A stretch of DNA of 64,000 bases from the NCBI GenBank assembly GCA_003243445.1, contig QFQQ01000002.1, positions 1 through 64,000 of the forward strand, written 5' to 3'. Below the pieces are notes generated by a model. That model made no database searches. It saw only the letters and a list, made by a program, of their open reading frames with translations, and was not told where the DNA came from. Position numbers and translations under genes: made by a program. Below, in pieces: positions 43,815-51,302 of this stretch (the first letter of the stretch is position 1; every line of letters begins with the position of its first letter). The stretch comes from Citrobacter freundii (GTDB taxonomy: Bacteria; Bacteroidota; Bacteroidia; Chitinophagales; Chitinophagaceae).

Positions 43815-44355
43815 GTTCCAAAGGCTCCAGGGGTTCAAGAAGTTTCAGAGGTTAGGGGCGTGCTTCATTAAAAAAATGATATTTTTTATGGCACCAATTA
43901 ATAGATTTGAAGATATTGTTTCCTGGAAGGAAGCACGAGAACTAAACAAATTGCTGGGGAGGATCATTGACTCAGGAAAAATGAAAAGTAACTACCGCCT
44001 GATGAATCAGATCGAGGGTTCAGCCGGTTCGATTATGGACAATATTGCAGAAGGTTTTGAACGCGGGGGAAATAAGGAGTTGACTCAATTCTTATTCATA
44101 GCAAAGGCCTCCTGTGGCGAACTGAGATCGCAACTTTATCGCGCATTAGACAGACATTATATTACGCAAAGCGAGTTCAATTAGCTCATAACCCGAGCCA
44201 CACGGATCAGTTTCCTGATCCAACAATTTATTAATTACCTGAACAACTCAACGTTTAAAGGCTTAAAATATAAATAACAGCTTCAGATTAAAGAACCCCT
44301 GGAACATCTGGAACCGCTGGAACATCTGGAACTTCCGAAATTTCTCAAACACCTC
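43815..44355. repeat. Nonamer palindromic element N1-6 that carries a four-helix-bundle gene
   Basis: The left arm 43815-43852 (TTCCAAAGG, CTCCAGGGG, TTCAAGAAG, TTTCAGAGG) and the right arm 44292-44355 (CCCCTGGAA, CATCTGGAA, CCGCTGGAA units) are the N1 word, but 440 bp apart. The loop starts GGTTAGGGGCGTGCTTCATT and ends CTTCAGATTAAAGAACC, echoing the core of gene-less copies. The four-helix-bundle gene 43876-44277 fills the loop. Confidence 0.87.
43876..44277 (+). pseudogene. Four-helix-bundle protein (23S rRNA intervening-sequence family), amber-interrupted
   Basis: The 102-codon open part (start ATG 43876, or 43888 for MAPINRFEDIVSWKEAREL) matches the four-helix-bundle family (TIGR02436 / 23S rRNA IVS protein): FEDIVSWKEA, MNQIEGSAGSIMDNIAEGFERGGN, ELTQFLFIAKASCGELRSQ and ALDRHYITQSEF. 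An in-frame TAG at 44182-44184 ends it, but the same frame continues with LITRATRISFLIQQFINYLNN and further residues to TAA 44277, exactly the missing last helix of the family. So one base change broke the gene. Family members occur in 23S rRNA insertions and, as Avd, with diversity-generating retroelements, where they bind nucleic acid. Here it sits between the arms of element N1-6. Other genes in the window also end in TAG, so general amber readthrough is unlikely. Confidence 0.85.
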
Positions 44356-44362
44356 TCTAACT

Positions 44363-44394
44363 AAAAGGTCCCCCGCCAACACGGAGGACCTTTT
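44363..44394 (+). terminator. Terminator after element N1-6
   Basis: AAAAGGTCCCCCG (44363-44375) pairs with CGGAGGACCTTTT (44382-44394) with one mismatch, loop of 6 nt and a TTTTCATTTT tail. Confidence 0.75.
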
Positions 44395-44550
44395 CATTTT
44401 CAAAGGGAGTAAGATTGGGTGGTTGGGTGGCGGCTAAAAGAAATAATACGTGTTAAATGGTCCGCCGGAACGGATCATTGTCATTTCAAAGGAAAAGTAA
44501 AGGTTTATGGTTGGTTTGATCTGAAATAATATCATGTATATATGTTAAAT

Positions 44551-44677
44551 AAAAGAGCTACCAGGCTTTGTTTTCATAGCGTTTACTGTTCTCATTAATC
44601 ATGGAATCTGTAGCCGGTATGTATCGCACCCTGATACATATTCACCGGCCGGGTAAGGATGGCCTGGTAACTCTTTT
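44551..44677. other. Nested hairpin structure in the 471-bp gap 44278-44748
   Basis: The outer stem AAAAGAGCTACCAGGC (44551-44566) pairs with 44662-44677 with one mismatch. Inside, GCCGGT (44613-44618) pairs with 44644-44649 and ATGTATC (44619-44625) with 44633-44639, leaving a 7-nt loop and a 4-nt bulge. It could be a structured RNA or a remnant of a palindromic element; no CDS is seen. The rest of the gap holds the right arm of N1-6 and a terminator. Confidence 0.55.
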
Positions 44678-44748
44678 AAAACATCAAATGGTTTTTCAGA
44701 TAAAGGATGAGGAATAATCAAAATTTCATAAGGAACGGACGGCTTTTT

Positions 44749-45483
44749 TTACCGCTCAAATTCGAGTTGCTTTTTCACAGGATGGGATATATAATTCTCG
44801 GCTTCAAAATAAACCGTTAATGTATCCCGCAGGAACCGGCCTAATGAATACCCTCCGCGCGACAATACTCTGTGATGATAAACCCAAACCACAAGTATTG
44901 TTCCGTTCATCAGGATCAACTGCCAGCTTGAACGAAAGAATCTTGAGACCACTGACTGCTTTTGTTGAAACTGTTTCAGCGCATCACACTGAAACCGGAT
45001 ATGCTGGTCTTCATCCTGTAAGATCTGTGTGCAGATCTCCTTTAATAGCTCCGATGAAGTGGCTTTGTACAAAGCCCGGTAATAGATCTTCGCAATGATC
45101 TCCGCGATCAATAACACCCGCACAGTATTTTCAATACCGGATAGCTTACGCAGTTTTCTGAAAACATTATCCACCCAGTGATTACGCAGTAAAGGGATTC
45201 CATGCTTTTTCATATAGGCACTCAATACCATCGCATGCCGCTGCTCTTCGGGAATAAATAACCTGATACAATCCATATAGTCAAGGTCGCCATGCTTTGC
45301 GGCAAACGAATACAGATGCTTCCCCTCAGAATGTTCACCGCGCTGAAACTGCTGCAGTGACGAGCTGATCACTCTTTTTTCTTCACTGGTCAATACATCC
45401 GGACGGTCAATATCGATATGCGTAAAATGTCCGCGGTTCTCTTGGAAATACGCCTTCCATTGATTGAATTCCATATAAGTCAT
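44749..45483 (-). CDS. Ferritin-like di-iron protein with membrane segment
   Basis: A 244-aa protein with a ferritin-like four-helix core. The di-iron ligand pattern is visible: PEEQRHAMVLSAYMKKHG (Glu and His), AEIIAKIYYRAL, and LQDEDQHIRFQCDAL (Glu and His) near residue 165. A single hydrophobic segment (SWQLILMNGTILVVWVYHH, about 190-210) may anchor it to the membrane. It may detoxify iron or reduce O2/H2O2; an oxygenase role is also possible. It is the last gene of the envelope operon, 7 bp after creD. ATG 45483 (or 45474) is used because the longer frame overlaps creD. Confidence 0.78.
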   Translation of the reverse strand: MTYMEFNQWKAYFQENRGHFTHIDIDRPDVLTSEEKRVISSSLQQFQRGEHSEGKHLYSFAAKHGDLDYMDCIRLFIPEEQRHAMVLSAYMKKHGIPLLRNHWVDNVFRKLRKLSGIENTVRVLLIAEIIAKIYYRALYKATSSELLKEICTQILQDEDQHIRFQCDALKQFQQKQSVVSRFFRSSWQLILMNGTILVVWVYHHRVLSRGGYSLGRFLRDTLTVYFEAENYISHPVKKQLEFER

Positions 45484-45490
45484 TTTTAAT

Positions 45491-46780
45491 TTACCATTGA
45501 ATTTTTCTGCAGAAATGCATGATAACGGCAAGCGTGGCAAACAATCCTATACTTCCAAGCAATAATGAATAATCCTGTAATTGAAGTATGGTGAATACAT
45601 ATCCGTACAACAATCCGAGCAACGCCGATAACAGCCAGCTCAATCTACCGGATGATAATATCCCTTTTGCAAACCAACCAATCAGTCCTACAGTCGCAAC
45701 GGTTGCAACCAGGTATGCCAGGTTAAATCCGGTGTATTCTGAAAAAGAAAGCAGCAGTGTATAGAATAGTATTAATGCAACGCCGACAAGCGCATATTGA
45801 ATCGGGTGAACCGATTTCCCGTTCACCATTTCAATAATAAAGAACGCGGCAAACGTAAGCACGATACAAAGGATCGCATATTTAACCGAACGCATCGTTT
45901 TCTGGTAACCATTTACAGGAATAAAAAGCGCAGCACCAAATGATGCGCTGCTAAGATCATAGGAACCATTCTTCCATGCCTGCGGAAAATTTCTTGTATG
46001 GGAAAGGCTTTTCCAGGTTGCGGTAAATCCTGCTTCACCCGCTTTATATTCCGGCAACATACCACCGGTAAAGCTGGGTTCTTTCCATGACGAGCCAAGC
46101 ACAACTGTTGTTTCGCGGCCAACCGGAGTAAAAAGCAATTCACGTGAGCCGTTAAAGCGTATCGTTGAAGAAAAGGAGACCGGGCCATCCGGTGTTACGG
46201 TCACCAGCGCGGTGAATGCATTTTTCATCAGGGCATTATCCGTTGTACCAGGATTAAGCGTCAAGGTAGAATCATTCCATTTCAATCGCATCTCTTCTTT
46301 CAATCCACGTGCATCACGAAGATCGACTGCAATGTAAGCTTCATTCCACAAGACATTCGCTGGATCGATCCTCAATTGTTTCAGCGGAATAGCATTGAAC
46401 TGACCTTTTATATTCAATGCAGTGGAATATAACATCACCTGGTAAATACCGCGATGCCTTTCTTCCGGCGTCATCTCTCCTTCGATCGTCAGCTTGTCCG
46501 GCAGCACATAGGCCAGCTGTCTGGTACTGCTTTGTACACCATTGAGGCCTGTGCTGATTTCGTTGTATGGCAACACCAATACCGGTCCGGTGATATTTTG
46601 CGCGCCAGCCCATTTACTGCTCACTTCATCAAACGCCTCTTTCTGCCGCTCTTCTCTTTCCTTGATAAGATTTTGCACGAAATATGCTGGGATCATCAGC
46701 AGGAGTACTAAACCGCCGATCAGTAAGGCTTTAAAAAATATCCTGCTTTTCTGGATTGCATCTGCAACAACTTTTTCCAT
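45491..46780 (-). CDS. creD: Cell-envelope integrity inner-membrane protein CreD
   Basis: A 429-aa inner-membrane protein of the CreD family, linked in proteobacteria to cell-envelope stress and beta-lactam tolerance; its biochemical role is unknown. One N-terminal membrane segment (FFKALLIGGLVLLLMIPAYFVQNLI) is followed by a large periplasmic domain (about 45-280) and then about six membrane helices. Family features are WAGAQNITGPVLVLPY, SLSHTRNFPQAWKNGSYDLSSASFG and HPIQYALVGVALILFYTLLLS. It is in the middle of the minus-strand envelope operon, 5 bp after the DUF1361 gene. In Bacteroidota a winged-helix regulator often accompanies it, and one lies upstream here. Confidence 0.93.
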   Translation of the reverse strand: MEKVVADAIQKSRIFFKALLIGGLVLLLMIPAYFVQNLIKEREERQKEAFDEVSSKWAGAQNITGPVLVLPYNEISTGLNGVQSSTRQLAYVLPDKLTIEGEMTPEERHRGIYQVMLYSTALNIKGQFNAIPLKQLRIDPANVLWNEAYIAVDLRDARGLKEEMRLKWNDSTLTLNPGTTDNALMKNAFTALVTVTPDGPVSFSSTIRFNGSRELLFTPVGRETTVVLGSSWKEPSFTGGMLPEYKAGEAGFTATWKSLSHTRNFPQAWKNGSYDLSSASFGAALFIPVNGYQKTMRSVKYAILCIVLTFAAFFIIEMVNGKSVHPIQYALVGVALILFYTLLLSFSEYTGFNLAYLVATVATVGLIGWFAKGILSSGRLSWLLSALLGLLYGYVFTILQLQDYSLLLGSIGLFATLAVIMHFCRKIQW

Positions 46781-46785
46781 AAGGT

Positions 46786-47481
46786 TTATTTAGAGGTTTG
46801 GTGGAATTGAGAAGACATCTTCTTGATCGTTACGTATAACACCGTCATGAAAATGGCATACACGAAGATCATTCCCCACTCCATCCTGTAACGGAACGGA
46901 TGAACAGTAATATCAAGCAACTCACGGAACAGGGAAAATGGTTGTGAAATAATGTCCCATGTATTGTACCGCAGATAACGGCCGATATACACACCGAATG
47001 CATTCAGCCACATCACTGCAAACACTACCAGCAGTGAGAAAGAGCGGCCGACCACTGCAAGCATGATCGTCTCGATCTTCCTGACGGAAAGCAGGCCAAA
47101 CAGCAACCCGTTCCAGGCAAATGAAAGGATCAGCAGCAGATCAAACCAGCGCGGCACGTTGTTCAGATCATATAAATGAAAAAGATCCGTCAGTATATAA
47201 AATGAGTTAGGGATAAAAACCAGCCATGTGATCAGTACGGTTAACAATGCAATTTTGTTCTCCATTACTTGCACGCGGGTACTCAGCCATTCACTGATGG
47301 CATAAGGAACAAAGGCGAGGAAGAGGTTCCAGATCAGGAACGAGAAAGATGTTTCACCAGTGATCAGTACGCGCGCTGCCACCAACAGGCAACTGAATCC
47401 ACAGGAAATGAGCAGCCATTGTTTTAAGCCCATTGATGGTATATCCATTCTTTTTACAAGTGATCTATACTGCATGATCAA
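46786..47481 (-). CDS. DUF1361 membrane protein
   Basis: A 231-aa polytopic membrane protein with about seven hydrophobic segments, of the DUF1361 family. The family-type stretch LFLAFVPYAISEWLS is followed by LVFIPNSFYILTDLFHLYDLNNVPRWFDLLLILSFAWNGLLFGLLSV in blocks, and the region near the end RYLRYNTWDIISQPFSLFREL is characteristic. Members are often near cell-envelope or lipid-related genes; no biochemical function is established. Its start overlaps the end of dgkA by 17 bp, and it is followed by creD after 5 bp, so all three are translated from one transcript. ATG 47481 is the first Met in the frame; MDIPSMGL at residue 12 is an alternative. Confidence 0.85.
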   Translation of the reverse strand: MIMQYRSLVKRMDIPSMGLKQWLLISCGFSCLLVAARVLITGETSFSFLIWNLFLAFVPYAISEWLSTRVQVMENKIALLTVLITWLVFIPNSFYILTDLFHLYDLNNVPRWFDLLLILSFAWNGLLFGLLSVRKIETIMLAVVGRSFSLLVVFAVMWLNAFGVYIGRYLRYNTWDIISQPFSLFRELLDITVHPFRYRMEWGMIFVYAIFMTVLYVTIKKMSSQFHQTSK

Positions 47482-47845
47482 GTATTTTAGGAATGAAAAT
47501 GATCAGGCCGGTGATCAGCGCTGTGATCGATAAGACAAGCACCGCACCCGCCGACAGGTCTTTGATCAGACCTGCTTTTGGATGAAAGCCGGGAGAGATA
47601 AAGTCGACCAGCTGTTCGATTGCTGTATTCATGATCTCTGCCGCCCAGACGAGACCGGTTACGATCAATAGTGCGATCAGTTCCATCCCGGTGATATGAT
47701 AATAACAAATGCCTGCTACCACTGCTACGGTCGCCGCGAGATGGATCCTTGCATTCGCTTCTTCTTTAAAAAAACGTGCGATGCCTTTCGCTGCGAAACG
47801 GAAACTGAGCAGCCTTGCTCTTAAGGTTAATGAATTCTGTTTCAT
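47465..47845 (-). CDS. dgkA: Diacylglycerol/undecaprenol kinase family protein
   Basis: A 126-aa inner-membrane kinase of the DgkA/prokaryotic DAGK type. It has three membrane helices and the signature EEANARIHLAATVAV and AAEIMNTAIEQLVDFI with the conserved Glu-Ala-Asn and Glu-x-x-Asn-Thr-Ala-Ile-Glu core that binds ATP and lipid. Members phosphorylate diacylglycerol or undecaprenol; in non-proteobacteria undecaprenol is usual, which would feed cell wall and polysaccharide carrier recycling. The start overlaps the upstream membrane paralogue by 4 bp (ATGA-type coupling). It is part of the envelope operon with creD. Confidence 0.9.
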   Translation of the reverse strand: MKQNSLTLRARLLSFRFAAKGIARFFKEEANARIHLAATVAVVAGICYYHITGMELIALLIVTGLVWAAEIMNTAIEQLVDFISPGFHPKAGLIKDLSAGAVLVLSITALITGLIIFIPKILDHAV

Positions 47846-48282
47846 ACTGCCGCATGCTTTTTATAATGATCGATCAATTGTCCGAACTGACGATACCGTA
47901 TCAGCACGGCAAACAGCGCCGCGAACATACCGGGCACGCAGGCTGATAAAGTAAAAGCCGTAGCGTCTTTCAACAACATAAAGCCAAGCATTCCTTCTGA
48001 CAGAACGATACAGGGGCATACGATCAGCCACACCAGGAACAATGTTCTTTTAGGCAGTAATCCCCTTGCTATGATATTGAGACTGAAATAAGCCAGCATC
48101 AGGCAGGGCAGTGAAGCCGCAAGGATGATCATTGCAACTAACAGCATGATCCAGATATGACTGAGATCAAACGGTTGCCAGAAAATGATCAATAATATGA
48201 TGAGATGGAGACCATTGGCAAGCAACCATGTATCCGCCACGTGGGTGGTAATGTCGGGGTTGTTTTTTGAAAAGAAGCTCAT
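47842..48282 (-). CDS. Tandem membrane paralogue 4 (unknown)
   Basis: A 146-aa protein with four hydrophobic helices. It belongs to the local family of four: the N-terminal signature is THVADTWLLANGLH and the C-terminal one is PGMFAALFAVLIRYRQF. These positions, and a Pro-rich turn (LPCLMLAYF) before helix 3, align with the three genes upstream. It overlaps dgkA by 4 bp. No known family or catalytic motif is recognised; the His and Trp of the N-terminal motif are the only conserved polar/aromatic residues. It could sense or form part of a membrane complex of the creD operon. Confidence 0.72.
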   Translation of the reverse strand: MSFFSKNNPDITTHVADTWLLANGLHLIILLIIFWQPFDLSHIWIMLLVAMIILAASLPCLMLAYFSLNIIARGLLPKRTLFLVWLIVCPCIVLSEGMLGFMLLKDATAFTLSACVPGMFAALFAVLIRYRQFGQLIDHYKKHAAV

Positions 48283-48299
48283 ATCAACGTCTTTTAGAA

Positions 48300-48761
48300 T
48301 TAATACTGATGATTATCGCCCTCTGCAGATACATTGTTCTCTTCATCCGGAACGGCTGCTGTTCTCCAGGAAGAGAACAGCGCTTCGAATTGCTTTGTCC
48401 TTATCAGTATTGCAACCAAGCAGGCAACCAAAGCAGGGAGCTCGAACACGAAAGCCTCCTCCAAAACGCCTCCGAAAAAGATCAGGCAACAGATCATGAC
48501 CGATCCGAGTGCAAACAGTAACCAGGTGATCATTGCAATACCGGGCTTTTCAATGGAACTATTAAGGATCATCCATAAAACCAGCATAAGGAAAACGAGA
48601 GCAGGAAGAGAAAAGATCACTCCAAATACAAATGCTAATAGAGCCATGTCAAGTCCGCCGCTCCCGCCCATAACCAGGGCAAAAAAAAGAAACAGGAAAG
48701 GATGAAACAGGTGTGCAACAAGCCAGGTATTTAAAACGTGTAATCCAATGCTTTTTTTCAT
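48300..48761 (-). CDS. Tandem membrane paralogue 3 (unknown)
   Basis: A 153-aa, four-helix membrane protein. It shares the family start LHVLNTWLVAHLFHP and the C-terminal LPALVACLVAILIRTKQF. Compared with the paralogues it carries an extra acidic tail (DEENNVSAEGDNHQY) after helix 4. It lies 17 bp downstream of paralogue 2 and 17 bp upstream of paralogue 4. Similarity is confined to the end motifs and helix spacing, so the four genes are old duplicates rather than recent ones. Function unknown; same operon as creD and the winged-helix regulator. Confidence 0.72.
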   Translation of the reverse strand: MKKSIGLHVLNTWLVAHLFHPFLFLFFALVMGGSGGLDMALLAFVFGVIFSLPALVFLMLVLWMILNSSIEKPGIAMITWLLFALGSVMICCLIFFGGVLEEAFVFELPALVACLVAILIRTKQFEALFSSWRTAAVPDEENNVSAEGDNHQY

Positions 48762-48789
48762 ATTGTCTTTTTAAAGAGATTAATACGCA

Positions 48790-49272
48790 TTATTCGTTCG
48801 GTAAACTGTCATTGCCGTCTGGCCCGGACTGCGGCTGAAAAGCAATTCTCCTGTTAAGCGAAAAAAATATTTTATAAAACTGCTGCCACCTGATCAAGGC
48901 AGCGATCACACCTGCAACTGCGCCGGGTATTGCCAGAGCATAAACAGCCGGATCAACATCCCATAACACCAGTGCAAAAGGCGCAGCCACCTCAATGCAA
49001 ACGGCCCCAATGATTGCGGCACACCATAACGCCAACGCAGCACCCGGCCTCTGTATCGACGAAAGAACAATCAACCGGAAAAGGATCATCGAAATAAAAA
49101 GAGCAGGAATCCCCAACACGAAAAACAATATTATGGATAATGCGATCTGTCCCCATGCATCATTACTCAAGACCGGTTCTTCCCTCACCAACAATGTAAT
49201 GACAATGATCTGATTGACCAGTAATCCCAACAGCCATGTATTGACAACGTGTTTATAAATATTGAATCTCAT
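48790..49272 (-). CDS. Tandem membrane paralogue 2 (unknown)
   Basis: A 160-aa, four-helix membrane protein with the family start YKHVVNTWLLGLLVNQ and the C-terminal IPGAVAGVIAALIRWQQF. It has the longest tail of the set (FFSLNRRIAFQPQSGPDGNDSL), partly acidic. The central LGIPALFISMILFRLIVL aligns with the PALV segment of the others. No enzyme motif is seen. It lies 17 bp after paralogue 1 and 28 bp before paralogue 3 in a tightly packed operon, which suggests equal amounts of all four proteins and perhaps a common complex. Confidence 0.72.
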   Translation of the reverse strand: MRFNIYKHVVNTWLLGLLVNQIIVITLLVREEPVLSNDAWGQIALSIILFFVLGIPALFISMILFRLIVLSSIQRPGAALALWCAAIIGAVCIEVAAPFALVLWDVDPAVYALAIPGAVAGVIAALIRWQQFYKIFFSLNRRIAFQPQSGPDGNDSLPNE

Positions 49273-49289
49273 AATGTCCCTAATTCATA

Positions 49290-49751
49290 TTAATACTGAT
49301 CGGCCCTGATCATTATCCGTTTTTCATTCACCCCCTGCACCATTCTTATGAATTGTTTATACCGGATCAGGATAGCCGCAACAGCAGCGATCATTCCCGG
49401 AATGAAAATGTTCAAAAACGAAAAATTGAAGAAGCCCATGAACATTATCAGCATAAAGTAGGCACCGATATTGATCGCCAGCAGAACAGAAAGGATCCAG
49501 GCAGTGATGGCAACGGCTGGGCGGTGTGCCGCGAATAAGATAATCCGCAGAGAAATTACAGATATCACTAACGCGGGCATGGAAACAACAATACCCAGAC
49601 AGGTAAATGACATCAGGCTTTTCAAATGATCCCAGCCAAAGAACAATTGATCATTCTCAACGATCGAACAACAGATGCCGAAGAATACCGGATGAAGGGC
49701 ATGCGCAAGCATCCAGGTAAAAAAAAGATGTTTGTATATGGTCTGTTTCAT
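49290..49751 (-). CDS. Tandem membrane paralogue 1 (unknown)
   Basis: A 153-aa, four-helix membrane protein. It is the first of the four paralogues, with the start YKHLFFTWMLAHALHPVFF, the SMPALVISVISLRIILF segment and the C-terminal IPGMIAAVAAILIRYKQF. The short tail MVQGVNEKRIMIRADQY is basic. It follows the gene at 49788-50279 by 36 bp. The shared ends (His-x3-Thr-Trp; Pro-Gly, Leu-Ile-Arg and Gln-Phe) are the family signature. Function unknown. Its promoter is probably the operator-bearing one upstream of 50279. Confidence 0.72.
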   Translation of the reverse strand: MKQTIYKHLFFTWMLAHALHPVFFGICCSIVENDQLFFGWDHLKSLMSFTCLGIVVSMPALVISVISLRIILFAAHRPAVAITAWILSVLLAINIGAYFMLIMFMGFFNFSFLNIFIPGMIAAVAAILIRYKQFIRMVQGVNEKRIMIRADQY

Positions 49752-49787
49752 AAATATTTTTTTATTGCCTGCTCACGCAGGAGCTTG

Positions 49788-50279
49788 TTATATCAATAGT
49801 TGTTTTTGCGACTGATGCTCCTTTTCTATCGCTTCGATCTTCCTGTAGCAGATCATGAGAGGAACTAATCCCAATAAACCGAAAGAACAATCGATCAGTC
49901 TCCATCCCAAAGGTATCTGGCGGAAATGCCCGGCGATCAATGCAAGAGGGAATACCATATAGCAGGCGATCATTCCAAACTCAACGATCCATTTGTTTCT
50001 TACAGGATCACGATAAACACCGATGAACAGTATTGCCAGCATAAAATGTGCGAACGCCAGCCAGTCATAGCCATATGCGAGAAAGGGCGCTTTGGCATTT
50101 GTCTCCACCAATGCGTTATATACCTTATGCAACCAGAAACCAAATGCATGATCAGCTGAGATAGATTGCACCAGGAAGCCCAATTCAGTTTCCGCAGGCA
50201 TGGCAGTGAGTCCGCTAAGGAAGAGCGACACCATGAAGAACACGATCCATCTGCGTATGATTTTTATATTCCTTTCCAT
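49788..50279 (-). CDS. Conserved-looking membrane protein of the creD operon
   Basis: A 163-aa membrane protein, about four or five hydrophobic helices, from ATG 50279 (MERNIKIIRRWIVFFM). It contains GYDWLAFAHFMLAILFIGVY and FPLALIAGHFRQIPLGWRLID, with conserved-looking His residues that might bind a metal or haem, but no known family is recognised. It is the first gene after the winged-helix regulator, and its ATG lies exactly 7 bp from the palindrome 50287-50303. The same palindrome stands before the gene at 51295. The 7-codon extension to 50300 would run through the operator and is rejected. Confidence 0.75.
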   Translation of the reverse strand: MERNIKIIRRWIVFFMVSLFLSGLTAMPAETELGFLVQSISADHAFGFWLHKVYNALVETNAKAPFLAYGYDWLAFAHFMLAILFIGVYRDPVRNKWIVEFGMIACYMVFPLALIAGHFRQIPLGWRLIDCSFGLLGLVPLMICYRKIEAIEKEHQSQKQLLI

Positions 50280-50286
50280 AAAAAGC

Positions 50287-50303
50287 ACTTTGTATTTCAA
50301 AGT
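50287..50303. promoter_or_regulatory. Operator palindrome site 2
   Basis: ACTTTG-TATTT-CAAAGT, perfect 6-bp arms with a 5-bp centre, ends 7 bp before the ATG at 50279. The flanks match those of site 1 (51303-51319); only the centre is reverse-complemented. On the minus strand TTACTTTG precedes the centre and may be the -7 element. Confidence 0.75.
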
Positions 50304-50319
50304 AAAGGGGCAAAAAAAA

Positions 50320-50619
50320 TTATTTAAATCCTTTGATCATGTTTTCAAGCGCAGTGATATGATCGGAGAATGCTTTCTCGCCCATTTTTGTTACTGAATA
50401 AGTTGTATTTGTTTTTCTACCGATAAAGCCTTTGTGTACTTTGATATAGCCGTTCTCTTCCAGGCTTACAAGGTGTGTAGCCAGGTTTCCATCCGTTACT
50501 TCCAGCATCTGCTTCAGATCATTGAAGCTGACTTCTTCATTTACTGCGAGCACGCTCATCACGCCAAGCCGGATACGGTTGTCAAAAATTTTATTTAAAC
50601 CTGTTATCGGATTCTTCAT
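50320..50619 (-). CDS. Winged-helix transcriptional regulator
   Basis: A 99-aa single-domain DNA-binding protein. The winged helix reads RIRLGVMSVLAVNEEVSFNDLKQMLEVTDGNLATHLVSLEENGYIKVHKGF, in the order helix 1, helix 2, recognition helix (TDGNLATHLVSL), wing (GRKTNTTYSVT), and a dimer helix at the end (DHITALENMIKGF). It resembles the MarR/PadR-like regulators encoded beside creD in Bacteroidota. No ligand domain is visible. It lies 25 bp after the gene 50645-51295, so it is probably cotranscribed from the site 1 promoter and represses its own operon and the next through the two 17-bp palindromes. Confidence 0.9.
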   Translation of the reverse strand: MKNPITGLNKIFDNRIRLGVMSVLAVNEEVSFNDLKQMLEVTDGNLATHLVSLEENGYIKVHKGFIGRKTNTTYSVTKMGEKAFSDHITALENMIKGFK

Positions 50620-50644
50620 AACCTGATTATCTCAAACGGTTTTA

Positions 50645-51295
50645 CTATGCCTTTGCCCTTTCATACTTCCACCACATGATCACTCCGTAAATAATATGCA
50701 GCACGCCAAAACCGATCACCCAAAAATAAAAGCCTTTGCGGACAAACTGCATATTGATCAGCGCCAGCAGGATCTCACAATATCCGAGATATTTGATGTC
50801 TGCAACGGTATACTTCCCCGCATTGACTAATGATAGTCCATAAAATAACAAGCATGCAGGTGCCACAAAACGCCATTCGTTATAATCCAGCATCCCATAA
50901 GTGAAAATGGCGCCAGCGGCCAACGGAATAGCCATGCTCCAGAACACTTTCCGCGATACGTGATTACCGAGCTTTTCACCTTGCCTGGCCGCCTTACGCC
51001 ATGTAAAAAATGACGCACCCGATAAAGCCGCAACAAATGTCGCGCCTGCTATCAACAAAAGCTGTATCTCAAACTGACGGAACGCGCCGTCTGAATAAAC
51101 CCATTCCCCTATCGCATCACCTGCGTAATAACCTCTGATCACTTTATAAGCAAACCATGCACCCGCAAGCGCACACAATCCGGCTGCTACAAAACTCAAC
51201 CCGCTCAGCGAAGTAAACCGGCTTGACCGTTCCATCATCTTGCGGATATCCCTTACATCCTGTAAACTATCTAATGACTGGTTGTGAGAGGTCAT
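50645..51295 (-). CDS. Membrane protein preceding the winged-helix regulator
   Basis: A 216-aa membrane protein from ATG 51295 (MTSHNQSLDSLQDVRDIRKMMERSSRF, then helix 1 GLSFVAAGLCALAGAWFAYKVI). Five or six further hydrophobic segments follow. The N-terminal soluble stretch is charged, the kind seen in membrane proteins that pair with small regulators. It is the first gene of the regulator operon and carries operator site 1 seven bases before its start. I do not recognise a family with known function. The 66-codon extension to 51493 is antisense repeat and operator sequence and is rejected. Confidence 0.78.
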   Translation of the reverse strand: MTSHNQSLDSLQDVRDIRKMMERSSRFTSLSGLSFVAAGLCALAGAWFAYKVIRGYYAGDAIGEWVYSDGAFRQFEIQLLLIAGATFVAALSGASFFTWRKAARQGEKLGNHVSRKVFWSMAIPLAAGAIFTYGMLDYNEWRFVAPACLLFYGLSLVNAGKYTVADIKYLGYCEILLALINMQFVRKGFYFWVIGFGVLHIIYGVIMWWKYERAKA

Positions 51296-51302
51296 AAAAA
51301 GC

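Noticed and set aside
43744..43875. Upstream in-frame extension of the four-helix-bundle gene
   Set aside because: It overlaps the C-terminal coding region of the preceding gene and the repeat arm; the family start is at the later ATG.
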